Origin: Symsagittifera roscoffensis
Lineage: Eukaryota > Xenacoelomorpha > Acoela > Convolutidae
Length of the DNA: 64,000 bases
Assembly: GCF_963678635.1 (NCBI RefSeq)
Contig: NC_087066.1
Location: 10,896,517-10,960,516, forward strand
Reading direction: 5' to 3'
The stretch's first letter is position 1, and the number at the start of each line of letters is the position of its first letter. Position numbers and translations under genes: made by a program. Shown piece after piece: positions 1-13,773 of the stretch. Below the pieces are notes generated by a model, which was given only the letters and a program-made list of their open reading frames with translations, did not search any database and was not told the DNA's origin.

Positions 1-3000
1 TACGCCATATGAAAAGTCCGTTTGGCATTAGTAAATTCCGGAATCCGAATCAAATATCGCTAACTTAGTTTTACAAAGTACATCACAAGAGTGAGAAATA
101 GAGGTCACGCCTTTGTTGGTTACACTGTTGGCTGGTACCTGCAGGTATTAATTAGCACCGATAGAATGACAAATGGTTGACAGTTGAAATACTTAACAGG
201 TGACAATGAATTGAAACGGATTGAAAAAGCACTTTATGACAGATAATAAAAAACCTCAAAATGAGACTATTGAAGACTTTCCAAAGACTGGAAGATGAAA
301 CACACATCCGTTGAAACAAATTTTTGAAAATTAGAATTTGACAAAAAGTTTTTTGAAGCATTTTGCATCAAAATTGGATCGCTCCTAAATCATCATAATT
401 TTTACTCCAATTCTCATTTCCACTCGCTCAGCCTATTTATTGATTTCCGGGATAATTTTTTCTTGTTATTCTTTTTTAATTTTAAGTTTTTAATTAATAT
501 TTTTAATTTAACTGATAAATGATCTTAAATTTTTTTAAAGTTCCCAAAAAACTAAAAGCAGCCAAACGGATCTAGAAGAACTGGTCAATTTTTACTCCGA
601 GGGAAAATAGGTATCAAATCAAATAGCATTATATATGAGGACTATTGGAAATTGAAGTGTTAGTGTAAATGTAAAAACTAGTTATTGATCCCATCCCTAT
701 TGGTACTGAAAACAACTGTTCATTGATTTGCTATATGGTTTAGGTTTGACTTTTCATTAATTAATTTGATGTTTTATTCTTATTCCTGCTTTTTTATTTT
801 GTTTTGTCAATAATTTTGACGATTTTAGGTGGGACTTATAATTTAGGCTGTATTACTAAGCAAGGAACCAGCAATATACGCTTAACAAAACCGGTGCGAC
901 CCCAGCAGAGAACTTTTTCTAAAAAAAATCATTTTTTCAACAAGTGGTTAGACTGCTTATAATAATAGTTGCTTTTATTTGCAAAAAACATTTGCAACAA
1001 AGGCTTTTTAATATATTTCACAGTATAGAAAAAGAACTAGTCATGCTATTTTCATCCTTTTTTGTTGGTCCATGAAATAGTATGCAATAGCTTGGTAGGC
1101 ATTCCTTTCATGGTTTGAATTGTATGATTGGCACTTTTTGTCAGCCCGGGTGTTCACTAAGTTTTGAGCGAGCTCAACCTCTTTCTATCTTCTCGGGTGC
1201 AGCTCAGGGATTGTAAATTAATGTTTGCTCGCGAGTGAATCGGTTCTTGTTATGCACCTATTGTGGCAATGCCGTTAACTGAGCCGTCGTAAGTTGTTCA
1301 TCGAAAGAAGCTTTTCGTTTTTTTTTTGTGTTTAGCGACCATCCTCATTAAAAACATGTATACCAAAGTTTCCAGAGCAGAGGCGTCTCGCTGCATTTTG
1401 TTGGCTAGGTTTCGGTTATGCCCGATAGGTTCTTCCCCAGGTAGATCTGTTGGCTACGCCATGTGAAAAGTCCGTTTGGCATTAGTAAATTCCGGAAACC
1501 GAATCAAATATCGCTAACTTAGTTTTACAAAGTACATCACAAGAGTGAGAAATAGAGGTCACGCCTTTGTTAGTCACACCGTTGGCTGGTACCTGCAGGT
1601 ATTATTTGGAACCGATAGAATGACAAATGGTTGACAGTTGAAATACTTAACAGGTGACAATGAATTGAAACGGATTGAAAAAGCACTTTATGACAGATAA
1701 AAAAACTTCAAAAACGAGACTATTGAAGACTTTCCAAAGACTGGAAGATAAAACACACATCCGTTGAACCAAGTGTTTGAAGATTGGATGATAACAAAAA
1801 TTTTTTTGAAGCATTTCGCATTAAAATTGGATCGCTCCTAAATCATCGTAATTTTTATTCCGACTCTCATTTCCACTCGCTCAGCCTATTTATTGATTTC
1901 CGGGATAATTTTTTCTTGTTATTCTTTTTTAATTTTAAGTTTTTAATTAATTTTTAAAAGTTAACTGATAAATGATCCTAAATTTTTTTAAAGTTCCCAA
2001 AAAACTAAAAGCAGCCAAACGGATCTAGAGGAACTGGTCAATTTTACTCTGAGGGAAAATAGGTATCAAATCAAATAGCATTATATATGAGGACTATTGG
2101 AAATTGAAGTGTTAGTGTAAATGTAAAAACTAGTTATTGATCCCAACCTATTGGTACTAAAAACAACTGTTCATTGATTTGCTATATGGTTTAGGTTTGA
2201 CTTTTTATTAATTAATTTGATGTTTTATTTTTATTGCTGCTTTTTTATTACGTTTTGTCAATAACTTTGACGATCTTAGGTTGGACTTATAATTTAGGCT
2301 GTATTACTAAGCAAGGAACCAGCAATATACGCTTAGTAAAACCGGTGCGAACCCAGCAGAGAACTTTTTCTAAAAAAATTCCTTTTTTCAACAAGTGGTT
2401 AGACTGCTTATAATAATATTTGCTTTTATTTGGAAAAAATATTTGCAACAAAGGCTTTTTAAGATATTTCACAGTATAGAAAAAGAACTAATCATGCTAT
2501 TTTCATCCTTTTTTGTTGGTCCATGAAATAGTACGCAATAGCTTGGTAGGCATTCTTTTCATGGTTTGAAATTGTATGATTGGCACTTTTTTTCAGCCTG
2601 GGTGTTCACTAAGTTTTGAGCGAACTCAATCTCTTTCTATCTTCTCGGATGCAGCTCAGGGACTCGAGCCCCTCGCCAAAAAAACGGTCTCCATTTGGTA
2701 TTGATTTATGCCATTCATTTTCTTCTCCTAATTCCAGTTCACCTCACCCTGTTTCCGGGATCCTCCAGGTTTCCCTCTTGGAGTAATAACATAATAGCTA
2801 ACTAGTCAGTTTGGTTTAAGTGTTCCTCTCTCTAAAATATATTTAAAATAGGGTTGGCGTTTTAGCGTTAAGATTGGTCAGTTCAGCTACAACTTGGTAT
2901 CATGTCGTATTTTTCTACACTTTCTGTTGGTACTAACAAGATAAGCGCCATTGTGCTTATAGAGTTTTCAAAAACCGAGGTTTTGTCTTTGTTTTTTCTT

Positions 3001-3488
3001 CCTTAAAAAAAGTCAGAGTTTTTCGCAAAAAAGTTTTCAGAGAGGACTTTTGGGGAAAATGGCAATCATATTTAAGAGGAGACAGTCAGGGTCGCCAACA
3101 TCTTGGCGCGCTTCTGACTCTATGATAGCAGCTGGACTCAGTTCACTGTTTTGGTTTTGATCCATAAGTTAAAATTTTTTCTTTGTATGCTTTCTGCGCC
3201 AAATTCGCTGTCACAAATAATCATGGGACTGCGTATTTTTAAATGATTTTTCGAAGAAAACTAATTTCATATTGCTCATTTCACTATGATTATCGAAAAT
3301 GCTTGCAATCTAATTTTTCATTCAGATCTTATCATCAGATTGCGCACAGAAAAACTTGAATTAAAATTATTTTAAGAAAATGTTTTTTTTGTTGTTTTTT
3401 AAGAACTGTGCTTCGTGCACAACAACTGGTTCTCCTTGTCTTGATTGAAAAACTTCTAGAGGTATCAACACTTAATTACTCGTTTCAA

Positions 3489-3634
3489 AAAAACCAGAAA
3501 TTGACGCATACTGTTTATACTGTTTGTGTTTGAGTCAAAATGGGCCAAACGTCGATCTGGATGAGCGGAGCTGTTCTTGTAATTATCAGGTGGACGAATG
3601 GCTGAGGGAGCAATGCTTTGACTTCAGCTCACAG
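3489..3634 (+). pseudogene. Cysteine-rich (CFDF) exon copy, unit 2
   Basis: This is homologous to the exon at 13774. It keeps the domain start, the paired cysteines (YCLCLSQN-like, then SCSC) and CFDF, followed by CAG/GTGAAA. The normal acceptor TTTCAG is changed to TTTCAA. There is a nine-base duplication (TGTTTATAC) just before the first cysteines. The half of the exon after CFDF, which holds the last two cysteines, is missing. The reading frame stays open across the retained part. It is either a dead copy or a shortened exon that uses the AG six bases into it as acceptor. Confidence 0.6.
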
Positions 3635-6062
3635 GTGAAATGGCTCGAGCGACTCGTTAGTTTGTTGTTTTCTCGACAAAAATCCGCAAATTTTGAAAAT
3701 TTCATTTCATTCTTTTTTGAGCTCCGCCTCCAGTGAGTCGACTACCCGTGGATGCATGTGCGGCCGTCTCTCGTGGAATTCCTCCTGCCCTTTCTGCCCC
3801 AGGCACAAGTACAGATTGTAAATTATTGTTTGCTCGCGAGTGAATCGGTTCTTCCCTCCATCTATTCTGGCAACGCCGTTAATTGAGACGTCGTAAGTGG
3901 TTCATCGACAGAAGCTTTTCGATTCTTTTCGTTTTAAGCGACCATCCGCATTAAAAACGTGTATACCAAAAAAAATTCCAGAACATGGGCGTCTCGCTGC
4001 ATTTTGTTGGTCAGAATTCGGTTATGGCTAATGGGTTCTTGCGCCATGTGAAAAGTCCGTTCGACATTAGTAAATTCCGGAATCCGAATCAAATATCGTT
4101 AACTTAGTCTTACAAAGTACAGCACAAGAGTGAGAACTAGAGGTCACGCCTTTGTTAGTCACACCGTTGGCTGGTACCTGCAGGTATTAATTAGCACCGA
4201 TAGAATGACAGATGGTTGACAGTTGAAATACTTAACAGGTGACAATGAATTGAAACGGATTGAAAAAGCACTATATGACAGATAAAAAAAAAACTTCAAA
4301 ATGAGACTATTGAAGACTTTCCAAAGACTGAAAGATGAAACACACATCCGTTGAAACAAGTTTTTGAAAATTAGAATTTGACAAAAAGTTTTTTGAAGCA
4401 TTTTGCATCAAAATTGTATCGCTCCTAAATCATCATAATTTTTATTCCCAATTTCATTTCTACTCGCTCAGGCTATTTATTGGTTTCCGGAATTATTTCT
4501 CTCTGTTGTTCTTTTTTAAATTCAAGTTTTTTTTAAGTTAATTGATGAATGATCTGGAACTTTTTTAAAGTTCAGAAAAAAATAAAAGCAGCCAAACGGA
4601 TCTAGAAAAACTGATCATGTTCACTCTGAAGGAAAAACAGGTATCAGTTCAATCAGAAATATAGACGCTGACTACCGGAAATTGAAGTGTTAGTTTAAAT
4701 GTAAAAACTGGTTTTTGATCCGATCCTTATTGGTACTAAAAACAACTGTTCATTGATTTGCTAAAAAGTTTAGCTTTAACTTTTCATTATTTAAACTGAT
4801 ATTTTTTCCTTATTCATGCTTTTTTGTTAAGTTTTGTCAATAATTTCGACAATCTTAGGTTAGACTTAAAATCTAGGCTGTATTACTAAGCGAGGAACCA
4901 GCAATGTACTCTTAGTAAAACTGGTGCGACCCCAGCAGAGAACTCTTTCTGAAAAAATACTTTTTTCAACAAGTGCCAAGACTGCTTATTATAATATTTG
5001 GTTTTATTTGCAAAAAATATTTGCAACAAAGGCTTTTTAATATATTTCACAGTATAGAAAAAGAACTAGTCATGCTATTTTCATACTTTTTTGTTGGTCC
5101 ATGAAATAGTATGCAATAGCTTGGTAGGCATTCCTTTCATGGTTTGAAATTGTATGATTGGCACTTTTTGTCAGCCCGGGTGTTCCCTAAGTTTTGAGCG
5201 AGCTCAACCTCTTTCTACCTTCTCGGGTGCAGCTCAGGGATTCATGCCCCTCGCCAAAAAAGACGGTCTCCAATTGGTATTGATTTATGACATTCATTTT
5301 TTTCTCCCAATTCCAGTTCACCTCACCCTGTTTCCGGGATCCTCCAGGTTTCCTCTTGGAGTAATAACATGATAACTAACTAGTCAGTTTGGTTTAAGTG
5401 TTCCTCTCTCTAAAATTTATTTAAAATAGGGTTGGAGTTTTAGCGTTAAGATCGGTCAGTTCAGCTACAACTTGGTACCATGTCGTTTTTTTCTACACTT
5501 TCTGTTGGTACTAACAAGATAAGCGCCACTGTGCTTATACAGTTTTCAAAAACCGAGGTGTTTTCTTTGTTTTTTCTTTCTTAAAAAAGTCAGAGTTTTT
5601 CGCAAAAAAATTTAAGAGAGGATTTTCGGGGAAAATGGGAGCCGTATTTAAGGGGAGACTGTCACTGTCGCCAACAACTCGGCGCACTTCTGACTCTATG
5701 ATAGCAGCTGGACTCAGTTCGTGGTTTTGATTTTGATCCATAAGTTAAAGTTTTTTCTTTGTATGCTTTCTGCGCCAAATTCGCTGCCACGAATAATCAA
5801 GGGACTGCTTTTTTAAATTGTTTTTCGAAGAAAACTATGTTCATATTGCTGATTTTACTATGATTACCGAAAATGCTTGCTATCTAATTTTTCATTCAGA
5901 TCTTATCATCAGATTGCGCACAGAAAAAATTGAAATAAAATTATTTTAAGAAAATGTTTTTTTTGTTGTTTTTTAAGAACTGTGCTTCGTGCACAACAAC
6001 TGGTTCTCCTTGTCTTGATTGAAAAACTTCTAGAGGTATCAACACTTAATTACTCGTTTCAA

Positions 6063-6208
6063 AAAAACCAGAAATTGACGCATACTGTTTATACTGTTTG
6101 TGTTTGAGTCAAAATGGGCCAAACGTCGATCTGGATGAGCGGAGCTGTTCTTGTAATTATCAGGTGGACGAATGGCTGAGGGAGCAATGCTTTGACTTCA
6201 GCTCACAG
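6063..6208 (+). pseudogene. Cysteine-rich (CFDF) exon copy, unit 3
   Basis: Over the exon this is nearly identical to the unit 2 copy. It has the same loss of the TTTCAG acceptor, the same nine-base duplication and the same ending at CFDFSSQ followed by GTGAAA. Downstream it diverges from unit 2 by a deletion that brings the 'caggcacagg' block closer. The shared lesions show that units 2 and 3 descend from one already damaged unit. Confidence 0.6.
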
Positions 6209-8570
6209 GTGAAATGGCTCGAGCGACTCGTTAGTTTGTTGTTTTCTCGACAAAAATCCGCAAATTTTGAAAATTTCATTTCATTCTTTTTGAAAAGTCC
6301 ATTTTTCCTCCAGGCACAGGAACAGGTTGTAAATTAACGTTTGCTCGCGTGTGAATCGGTTCTTGCCGCCCATCTATTCTGGCAACGCCGTTAATTGAGC
6401 CCTCGTAAGTAGTTCATCGATAGAAGCTTTTCGTTTTTTTTTCGTGTTCAGCGACCATCCCCATTAAAAACGTGTATACCCAAAAGTTTCCAGAGCATGG
6501 GAGTCTCGTTGCATTTTGTTTGCCAGAATTCGGTTATGCCCAATGGGTTCTTGCCCCAGTTAGACCTGTTGCCTACACCATGTGAAAAGTCCGTTTGACA
6601 TTAGTAAATTCCGGAATCCGAATCAAATATCACTAACTTAGTCTTACAAAATACAGCACAAGAATGAGAACCAGAGGTCACGCCTTTTTGGTCACACCGT
6701 TGGCTGGCACCTGCAGTCATTAATTGACACCAATAGAATGACAGATGATTGACAGTTGAAATAGTTAACAGATGTTGATGAATGGAAACAGCACTATATG
6801 ACAGATTTAAAAAAAACTTCAAAATGAGACTATTGAAGACTTTCCAAAGACTGGAAGATGAAACACACATCCGTTGAAACAAGTTTTTGAAAATTAGAAT
6901 TTGACAAAAAGTTTTTTGAAGCATTTTGCATCAAAATTGTATCGCTCCTAAATCATCATAATTTTTATTCCCAATTTCATTTCTACTCGCTCAGGCTATT
7001 TATTGGTTTCCGGAATTATTTCTCTCTGTTGTTCTTTTTTAAATTCAAGTTTTTTTTAAGTTAATTGATGAATGATCTGGAACTTTTTTAAAGTTCAGAA
7101 AAAAATAAAAGCAGCCAAACGGATCTAGAAAAACTGATCATGTTCACTCTGAAGGAAAAACAGGTATCAGTTCAATCAGAAATATAGACGCTGACTACCG
7201 GAAATTGAAGTGTTAGTTTAAATGTAAAAACTGGTTTTTGATCCGATCCTTATTGGTACTAAAAACAACTGTTCATTGATTTGCTAAATGATTTAGGTTT
7301 AACTTTTCATTATTTAAATTGATAATTTTTCTTACCCATGCTTCTTTAATAAGTTTTGTCAATAATTTTGACGATCTTAGGTTAGACTTATAGTTTAGGC
7401 TGTATTACTAAGCAAGGAACCAGCAATTTACGCTTAGTAAAACTGGTGCGACACCAGCAGAGAACTCTTTCTAAAGAAATTCCTTTTTTCAACAAGTGCT
7501 AAGACTGCTTATTATAATATTTGCTTTTATTCGCAAAATATATTTGCAACAAAGGCTTTCCAAATATTTCATAGTATAGAAAAAGAACTAGTCGTGCTTT
7601 TTTCATACTTTTTTGTTGGTCAATGAAATTGTATGCAAAAGCTTGATAGGTTTTCTTTTCATGGTTTGAAATTGTATGAATGACAGTTTTTGTCAGCCCG
7701 GGTGTTCACTAAAATTTGAGCGAGCTCAAACTCTTTCTATCTTCTCGGGTGCAGCTCAGGGATTCAAGCCCCTCGCCAAAAAGACGGTCCACATTTGGTA
7801 TTGATTTATGACAATCATTTTGTTCTCCTATTTCCAGTTCATGTCACCCTGTTTCCGTGATCCTCCAGGTTTCCCTCATAGAGTAATAACATGATAACTA
7901 ACCAGTCAGTTTATTTTAAAGGTTTCCTCTCTTTAAAATATATATAAAATAAGGTTGGAGTTTTAGTGTTTAGATCGGTCAGTTCAGCTACACCCTGGCA
8001 CCATGTCGTATTTTGCTACACTTTCTGTTGGTACTAACAAGATAAGCGCCACTGCGCTCATACAGTTTTCAAAAACCGAGGTGTTTTCTTTGTTTTTTCT
8101 TTCTTAAAAAAGTCAGAGTTTTTCGCAAAAAAATTTCAGAGAGGATTTTCGGGGAAAATGGGAGCCGTATTTAAGGGGAGACTGTCACTGTCGCCAACAA
8201 CTCGGCGCACTTCTGACTCTATGATAGCAGCTGGACTCAGTTCATGGTTTTGATTTTGATCCATAAGTTAAAGTTTTTTCTTTGTATGCTTTCTGCGCCA
8301 AATTCGCTGCCACAAATAATCAAGGGACTGCTTTTTTTAAATTGTTTTTCGAAGAAAATTATGTTTATATTGCTGATTTTACTATGATTACCGAAAATGC
8401 TTGCAATCTAGTTTTTCATTCAGATCTTTTCATCAGACTGCGCACAAAAAAAACTTGAATTAAAATTTTTTTTGTTGCTTTTTAAGAACCGTGCTTATTG
8501 CACAACAAACGGTTCTCTTTGTCTTGATTGAAAAACTTCTAGAGGTATCAACACTTAAAAACTCGTTTCA

Positions 8571-8708
8571 AAAAAACAAGAATATGACGCATTTTTTTTT
8601 GTGTTTGACTCAAAATGTGTCAAACTTGGTACTGGATGAGCGGAGCTGTTCTTGTAATTATCATGTGGACGAATAGCTGATTTAGCAATGCTTGGACTTC
8701 AGCTCACA
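8571..8708 (+). pseudogene. Cysteine-rich (CFDF) exon copy, unit 4 (broken)
   Basis: The exon is recognisable by 'gatgagcggagctgttcttg' and 'cttcagctcacaggg'. A T-run has replaced the first cysteine pair, the TGC of CFDF has become TGG, and a TAG interrupts the frame (gac gaa tag). The downstream text 'ggtataccgtttata' matches the functional exon for about 10 bases and then diverges. It is not translatable as the domain. Confidence 0.7.
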
Positions 8709-11128
8709 GGGTATACCGTTTATACCATCTAGCACCAATTGAAATGGCTCGAGTGACACGTTAGTTGGTTGTTTCCTCGTCAAATCTTGCAAACTTTTTA
8801 AATTTCATTTCAATTCTTTTTGAATTTCGCCTCCAGTGAGTCGACTACCCGTGGATATCGTGTTGCCCCAAAATGCATGTGCGGCCGTCTCTCATAAAAT
8901 TCCTCCTGCCATTTTTCCTCCAGGCACAGGAACAGGTTGTAAATTAACGTTTGCTCGCGTGTGAATCGGTTCTTGCCATCCACCTATTCTGGCAACCATC
9001 CCCAGTAAAAACGTGTATACCAAAAAAATTTCCAGAGCATGGGCGTCTCGCTGCTTTTTGTCGACCGGAATTCGGTTATGCCCAATGGGTTCTTGCCTCA
9101 GTTAGACTTGTTGCCTACGCCATGTGAAAAGTCCGTTTGACATTAGTAAATTCCGGAATCCGAATCAAATATCACTAACTTAGTCTTACAAAGTACAGCA
9201 CATGAGTGAGAAGTAGAGGTCACGCCTTTGTTGGTCACAGCGCTGGCTGGTACCTGCAGGTAATAATTAGCACCGATAGAATGACAGGTAATTGACAGTT
9301 GAAATAGTTAACAGTTGATGATGAATTGAAACGGATTGAAATAGCACTATACGACAGATAAAAAAACTTCAAAAACGAGACTATTGAAGACTTTCCAAAG
9401 ACTGGAAGATGAAACACACATCCGTTGAACCAAGTGTTTGAAGATTGGAAGATAACAACAAAAAATTTTGAAGCATTTTGCATTAAAATTGGATCGCTCT
9501 TAAATCATCGTAATTTCTATTCCGACTCTCATTTCTATTCGCTCAGCCTATTTATTGGTTTCCGGAAAAATTTCTTTCTTGTTGTTCTTTTTTAAATTCA
9601 AGTTTTTTTTTAAACTTTTTTTCTTATTTTTAAGTTAACTGATAATTGATCTTGAAGTTTTTAAAAAGTTCCGAGAAAAATAAAAGCAGCCAAACGGATC
9701 TAGAAGAAATGATCAAATTTACTCAGAGGGAAAAAAGGTATCAATTCAATCAGCAAAATAGACGGAGACTACCAGAAATTGAAATTTGTAAAAACTAGTT
9801 ATTGATCCCACCCTTAATGGTACTAAAAACAACTTCTCATTGATTTGCTAAATGGTTTAGGTTTAACTTTTCATTATTTAAATTGTTTTTTCTTACTCAT
9901 GCTTCTTTAAGAAGTTTTGTCATTAACCTTGACGATCTAAGGTTACACTTATAATGTAGGCTGTATTACTAAGCAAGGAACCAGCAATGTACGCTTAGTA
10001 AAACTGGTGCGAACCCAGTAGAGAACTCTTTCTAACCCAGAAGTGAACTCTTTTCAACAAGTCCTAAGACTACTTATCTTAATATTTGCTTTTATTTGCG
10101 AAAGATTTTTTTGCAACAAAGGCTTTTTAAAATATTTCACAGTATAGAAAAAGACCTAATCATGCTATTTTCATACCTTTTATTCCATGAAGCAGTACGA
10201 AATAGCTTGATAGGCATTGATTTCATGGATTGAAATTGTATGAATGGCAGTTTTTGTCAGCCCGGGTGTTCACTAAGTTTTGAGCGAGCTCAACCTCTTT
10301 CTATTTTCTCGGGTGCAGCTCAGGGATTCAAGCCCCTCGCCAAAAAGACGGTCCACATTTGGTATTGATTTATGACAATCATTTTATTCTCCTATTTCCA
10401 GTTCATCTCACCCTGTTTCCGTGATCCTCCAGGTTTCCCTCATGGAGTAATAACATGATAACTAACTAGTCAGTTTATTTTAAAGGTTTCCTCTCTTCAA
10501 AATATATATAAAACAAGGTTGGAGTTTTAGTGTTTAGATCGGTCAGTTCAGCTACACCCTGGCACCATGTCGTATTTTGCTACACTTTCTTTGGTACTAA
10601 CAAGATAAGCGCCACTGCGCTCATACAGTTTTCAAAAACCGAGGTATTGTCTTTGTTTTTTCTTTCTTAAAAAAGTCAGAGTTTTTCACAAAAAAATTTC
10701 AGAGAGGATTTTTGGGAAAATTGGCAACCATATTTAAGAGGAGACAGTCAGGGTCACCAACGTCTCGGCGCGCTTCTAGCTCTATGATAGCAGCTGGACT
10801 CAGTTCACGGTTTTGGTTTTGACCCATAAGGTTTCTCTTTGTATGCTTTCTGCGCCAAATTCGCTACCCCAAAAAATCATCGGAGTGCGTTTTTTTAGTT
10901 AATTTTCGAACAAAACTATATTCATTTTGCTGATTTTACTATGATTATCGAAAATGCTTGCAATCTAGTTTTTCATTCAGATCTTTTCATCAGACTGCGC
11001 ACAAAAAAAAACTTGAATTAAATTTTTTTTGTTGCTTTTTAAGAACCGTGCTTATTGCACAACAAACGGTTCTCTTTGTCTTGATTGAAAAACTTCTAGA
11101 GGTATCAACACTTAAAAACTCGTTTCAG

Positions 11129-11268
11129 AAAAAAAAGAATATGACGCATTTTTTTTGTGTTTGACTCAAAATGTGTCAAACTTGGTACTGGATGAGCGGA
11201 GCTGTTCTTGTAATTATCATGTGGACGAATAGCTAATTTAGCAATGCTTGGACTTCAGCTCACAGGGT
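11129..11268 (+). pseudogene. Cysteine-rich (CFDF) exon copy, unit 5 (broken)
   Basis: This is a sister of the unit 4 copy, with the same T-run over the first cysteines, the same TAG and the same change in the third cysteine position. Unlike units 2-4 it retains the TTTCAG acceptor. Shared lesions pair units 4 and 5, as units 2 and 3 are paired, which suggests that the array grew by duplicating damaged units. Confidence 0.7.
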
Positions 11269-13307
11269 ATACCATTTATACCATCTAGCACCGAAAGAAA
11301 TGGCTCGAGTGACTCGTTAGTTGGTTGTTTCCTCGTCAAAACTAGCAAACTTTATAAATTTCATCTTTTTGAATTTCGCCTCCAGTGAGTCGACTACCCG
11401 TGGATATCGTGTTGCCCCAAAATGCATGTGCGGCCGTCTCTCATAAAATTCCTTCTGCCATTTTTCCTGCAGGCACAGGTACAGGTTGTAAATTAACGTT
11501 TGCTCGCGTGTGAATCGGTTCTTGCCATCCACCTATTCTGGCAACCATCCCCAGTAAAAACGTGTATACCAAAAAAATTTCCAGAGCATGGACGTCTCGC
11601 TGCTTTTTGTTGACCGGAAATCGGTTATGCCCAATGGGTTCTTGCCCCAGTTAGACTTGTTGCCTACGCTATGTGAAAAGTCCGTTTGACATTAGTAAAT
11701 TCCGGAATCCGAATCAAATATCACTAACTTAGTCTTACAAAGTACAGCACATGAGTGAGAACTAGAGATCACGCCTTTGTTGGTCACAGCGCTGGCTGGT
11801 ACCTGCAGGTAATAATTAGCACCGATAGAATGACAGATAATTGACAGTTGAAATAGTTAACAGTTGATGATGAATTGAAACGGATTGAAATAGCACTATA
11901 CGACAGATAAAAAAACTTCAAAAACGAGACTATTGAAGACTTTCCAAAGACTGGAAGATGAAACACACATCCGTTGAACCAAGTGTTTGAAGATTGGAAG
12001 ATAACAAAAAAATTTTTGAAGCATTTCGCATTAAAATTGGATCGCTCCTAAATCATCGTAATTTTTATTCCGACTCTCATTTCCATTCGCTCAGCCTATT
12101 TATTGGTTTCCGGAAAAATTTCTTTCTTGTTCTGTTTTAAATTCAAGTTTTTTTTTCAATTTTTTTTCTTATTTTTAAGTTAATTGATAATTGATCTTGA
12201 AGTTTTTAAAAAGTTCCGAGAAGAATAAAAGCAGCCAAACGGATCTAGAAGAACTGATCAATTTTACTCTGAGGGAAAAAAGGTATCAATTCAATCAGCA
12301 AAATAGACGGGGACTACCAGAAATTGATATTTGTAAAAACTAGATATTGATCCCACCCTTAATGGTACTAAAAACAACTGTTCATTGATTTGCTAAATGG
12401 TTTAGATTTAACTTTTCATTATTTAAATTGTTTTTTTTTCTTACTCATGCTTCTTTAAGAAGTTTTGTCATTAACCTTGACGATCTAAGGTTACACTTAT
12501 AATTTAGGCTGTATTACTAAGCAAGGAACCAGCAATGTATGCTTAGTAAAACTGGTGCGAACCCAGTAGAGAACTCTTTCTAATCCAGTAGAGAACTCTT
12601 TTCAACAAGTGCTAAGACTACTTATCTTAATAATTGCTTTTATTTGCAAAAGTTTTTTTTTGCAACAAAGGCTTTTTAAAATATTTCACAGTATAGAAAA
12701 AGAACTAATCATGCTTTTTTCATACTTTTTTTGGTCCATGAAGCAGTACGAAATAGCTTGATAGGCATTGATTTCATGGATTGAAATTGTATGACTGGCA
12801 GTTTTTGTCAGCCCGGGTGTTCACTAAGCTTTGATCGAGCTGAACCTCTTTCTATCTTCTCGGTTGCAGCTCAGGGATTCGAGCCCCTCGCCAAAAAGAC
12901 GGTCCACATTTGGTATTGATTTATGACATTCGTTTTGTTCTCCTAATTCCAGTTCACCTCACCCTGTTTCCGGGATCCTCCAGGTTTACCTCTTCGAAAA
13001 ATAACATGAAAACAATCATTAGACAATAAACAAACCAAAAAGCAGAAATCAAATCAAAAGTGTTTTTAACTCCTTATAGGCGAGAGCGAAAATACAATAT
13101 CAAACAAGAATAATCGGTTGCTTTGCAAGTATCACCAAAAAATCAGGTTAAATTAAAAAAAAATTTTATGCAAATTGCTATGCTTGATGCTAGTTCAGCT
13201 AGAAGCTGGTCTGAACGAACGCCCATCAATTTGTTAAATTAAACACCTAGGATTGAAGTTGATTGCAGGTGGTGTAGGAAACGCAAATTTGACGCATTTG
13301 GGGGCGC

Positions 13308-13660
13308 TTAGCATAGCGGTAAGGCGTTAACTTTAGAATCGTCAGATCGTGTAATCGATCCCAGGCTATGGCAATGATAGTGGGTGAGGACGAGCTCTCA
13401 CTTGATCTCTAGCTTCAGGTCTACCACAACCTGACCAAATTTAGCTGCAATAGTGGTACCACGTGAAAGTTCTGGTCGCACAAAAACGGGCTTGAGTCGC
13501 AAAAAAGAGCTTCGCTCAACAAAATAACACAGTCTGGAATGTGGGGAGATAATACAAATGGACTATCCTAGACAGGACTGTTAAGGCCTACTGATAGCTC
13601 CTCTGCGATTCTCAGGAACTACAATTTTTATTATAATTATTATTAAAAAAATTATTTAAA
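13308..13660 (+). mobile_element. tRNA-derived SINE-like element
   Basis: The left part looks like a decayed tRNA gene. It has a box A-like TAGCATAGCGGTAAGGCG and, about 40 bases on, a box B-like stretch around GTAATCGATCCC. A roughly 250-base non-tRNA body follows, ending in an A+T-rich tail made of TTATTATAATTATTATT. It sits in the one array unit where homology to the other units is broken, as expected for an insertion. No second copy was seen in the window, so the SINE family assignment rests on the tRNA-like head and simple-sequence tail. A lone tRNA pseudogene is the alternative. Confidence 0.55.
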
Positions 13661-13773
13661 AAAAATAGTTTTATTGTTGTTTTTTAAGAACTGTGCTTCT
13701 TGCACAACAACCGGTTCTCCTTGTCTTGATGTAAAAGCTTCTAGAGTTATCAACACTTAATTACTCGTTTCAG

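Noticed and set aside
5154-5372. Plus-strand frame CQPGCSLSFERAQPL... after a TTTTTGTCAG site, plus a 31-nt segment after TTCTCCTAATTCCAG
   Set aside because: Splice-like sites are good and recur in each array unit, but the frame differs between units by one-base indels and the acceptor lies inside the dispersed ATTGTATGAT motif. It may be an exon relic but cannot be supported.
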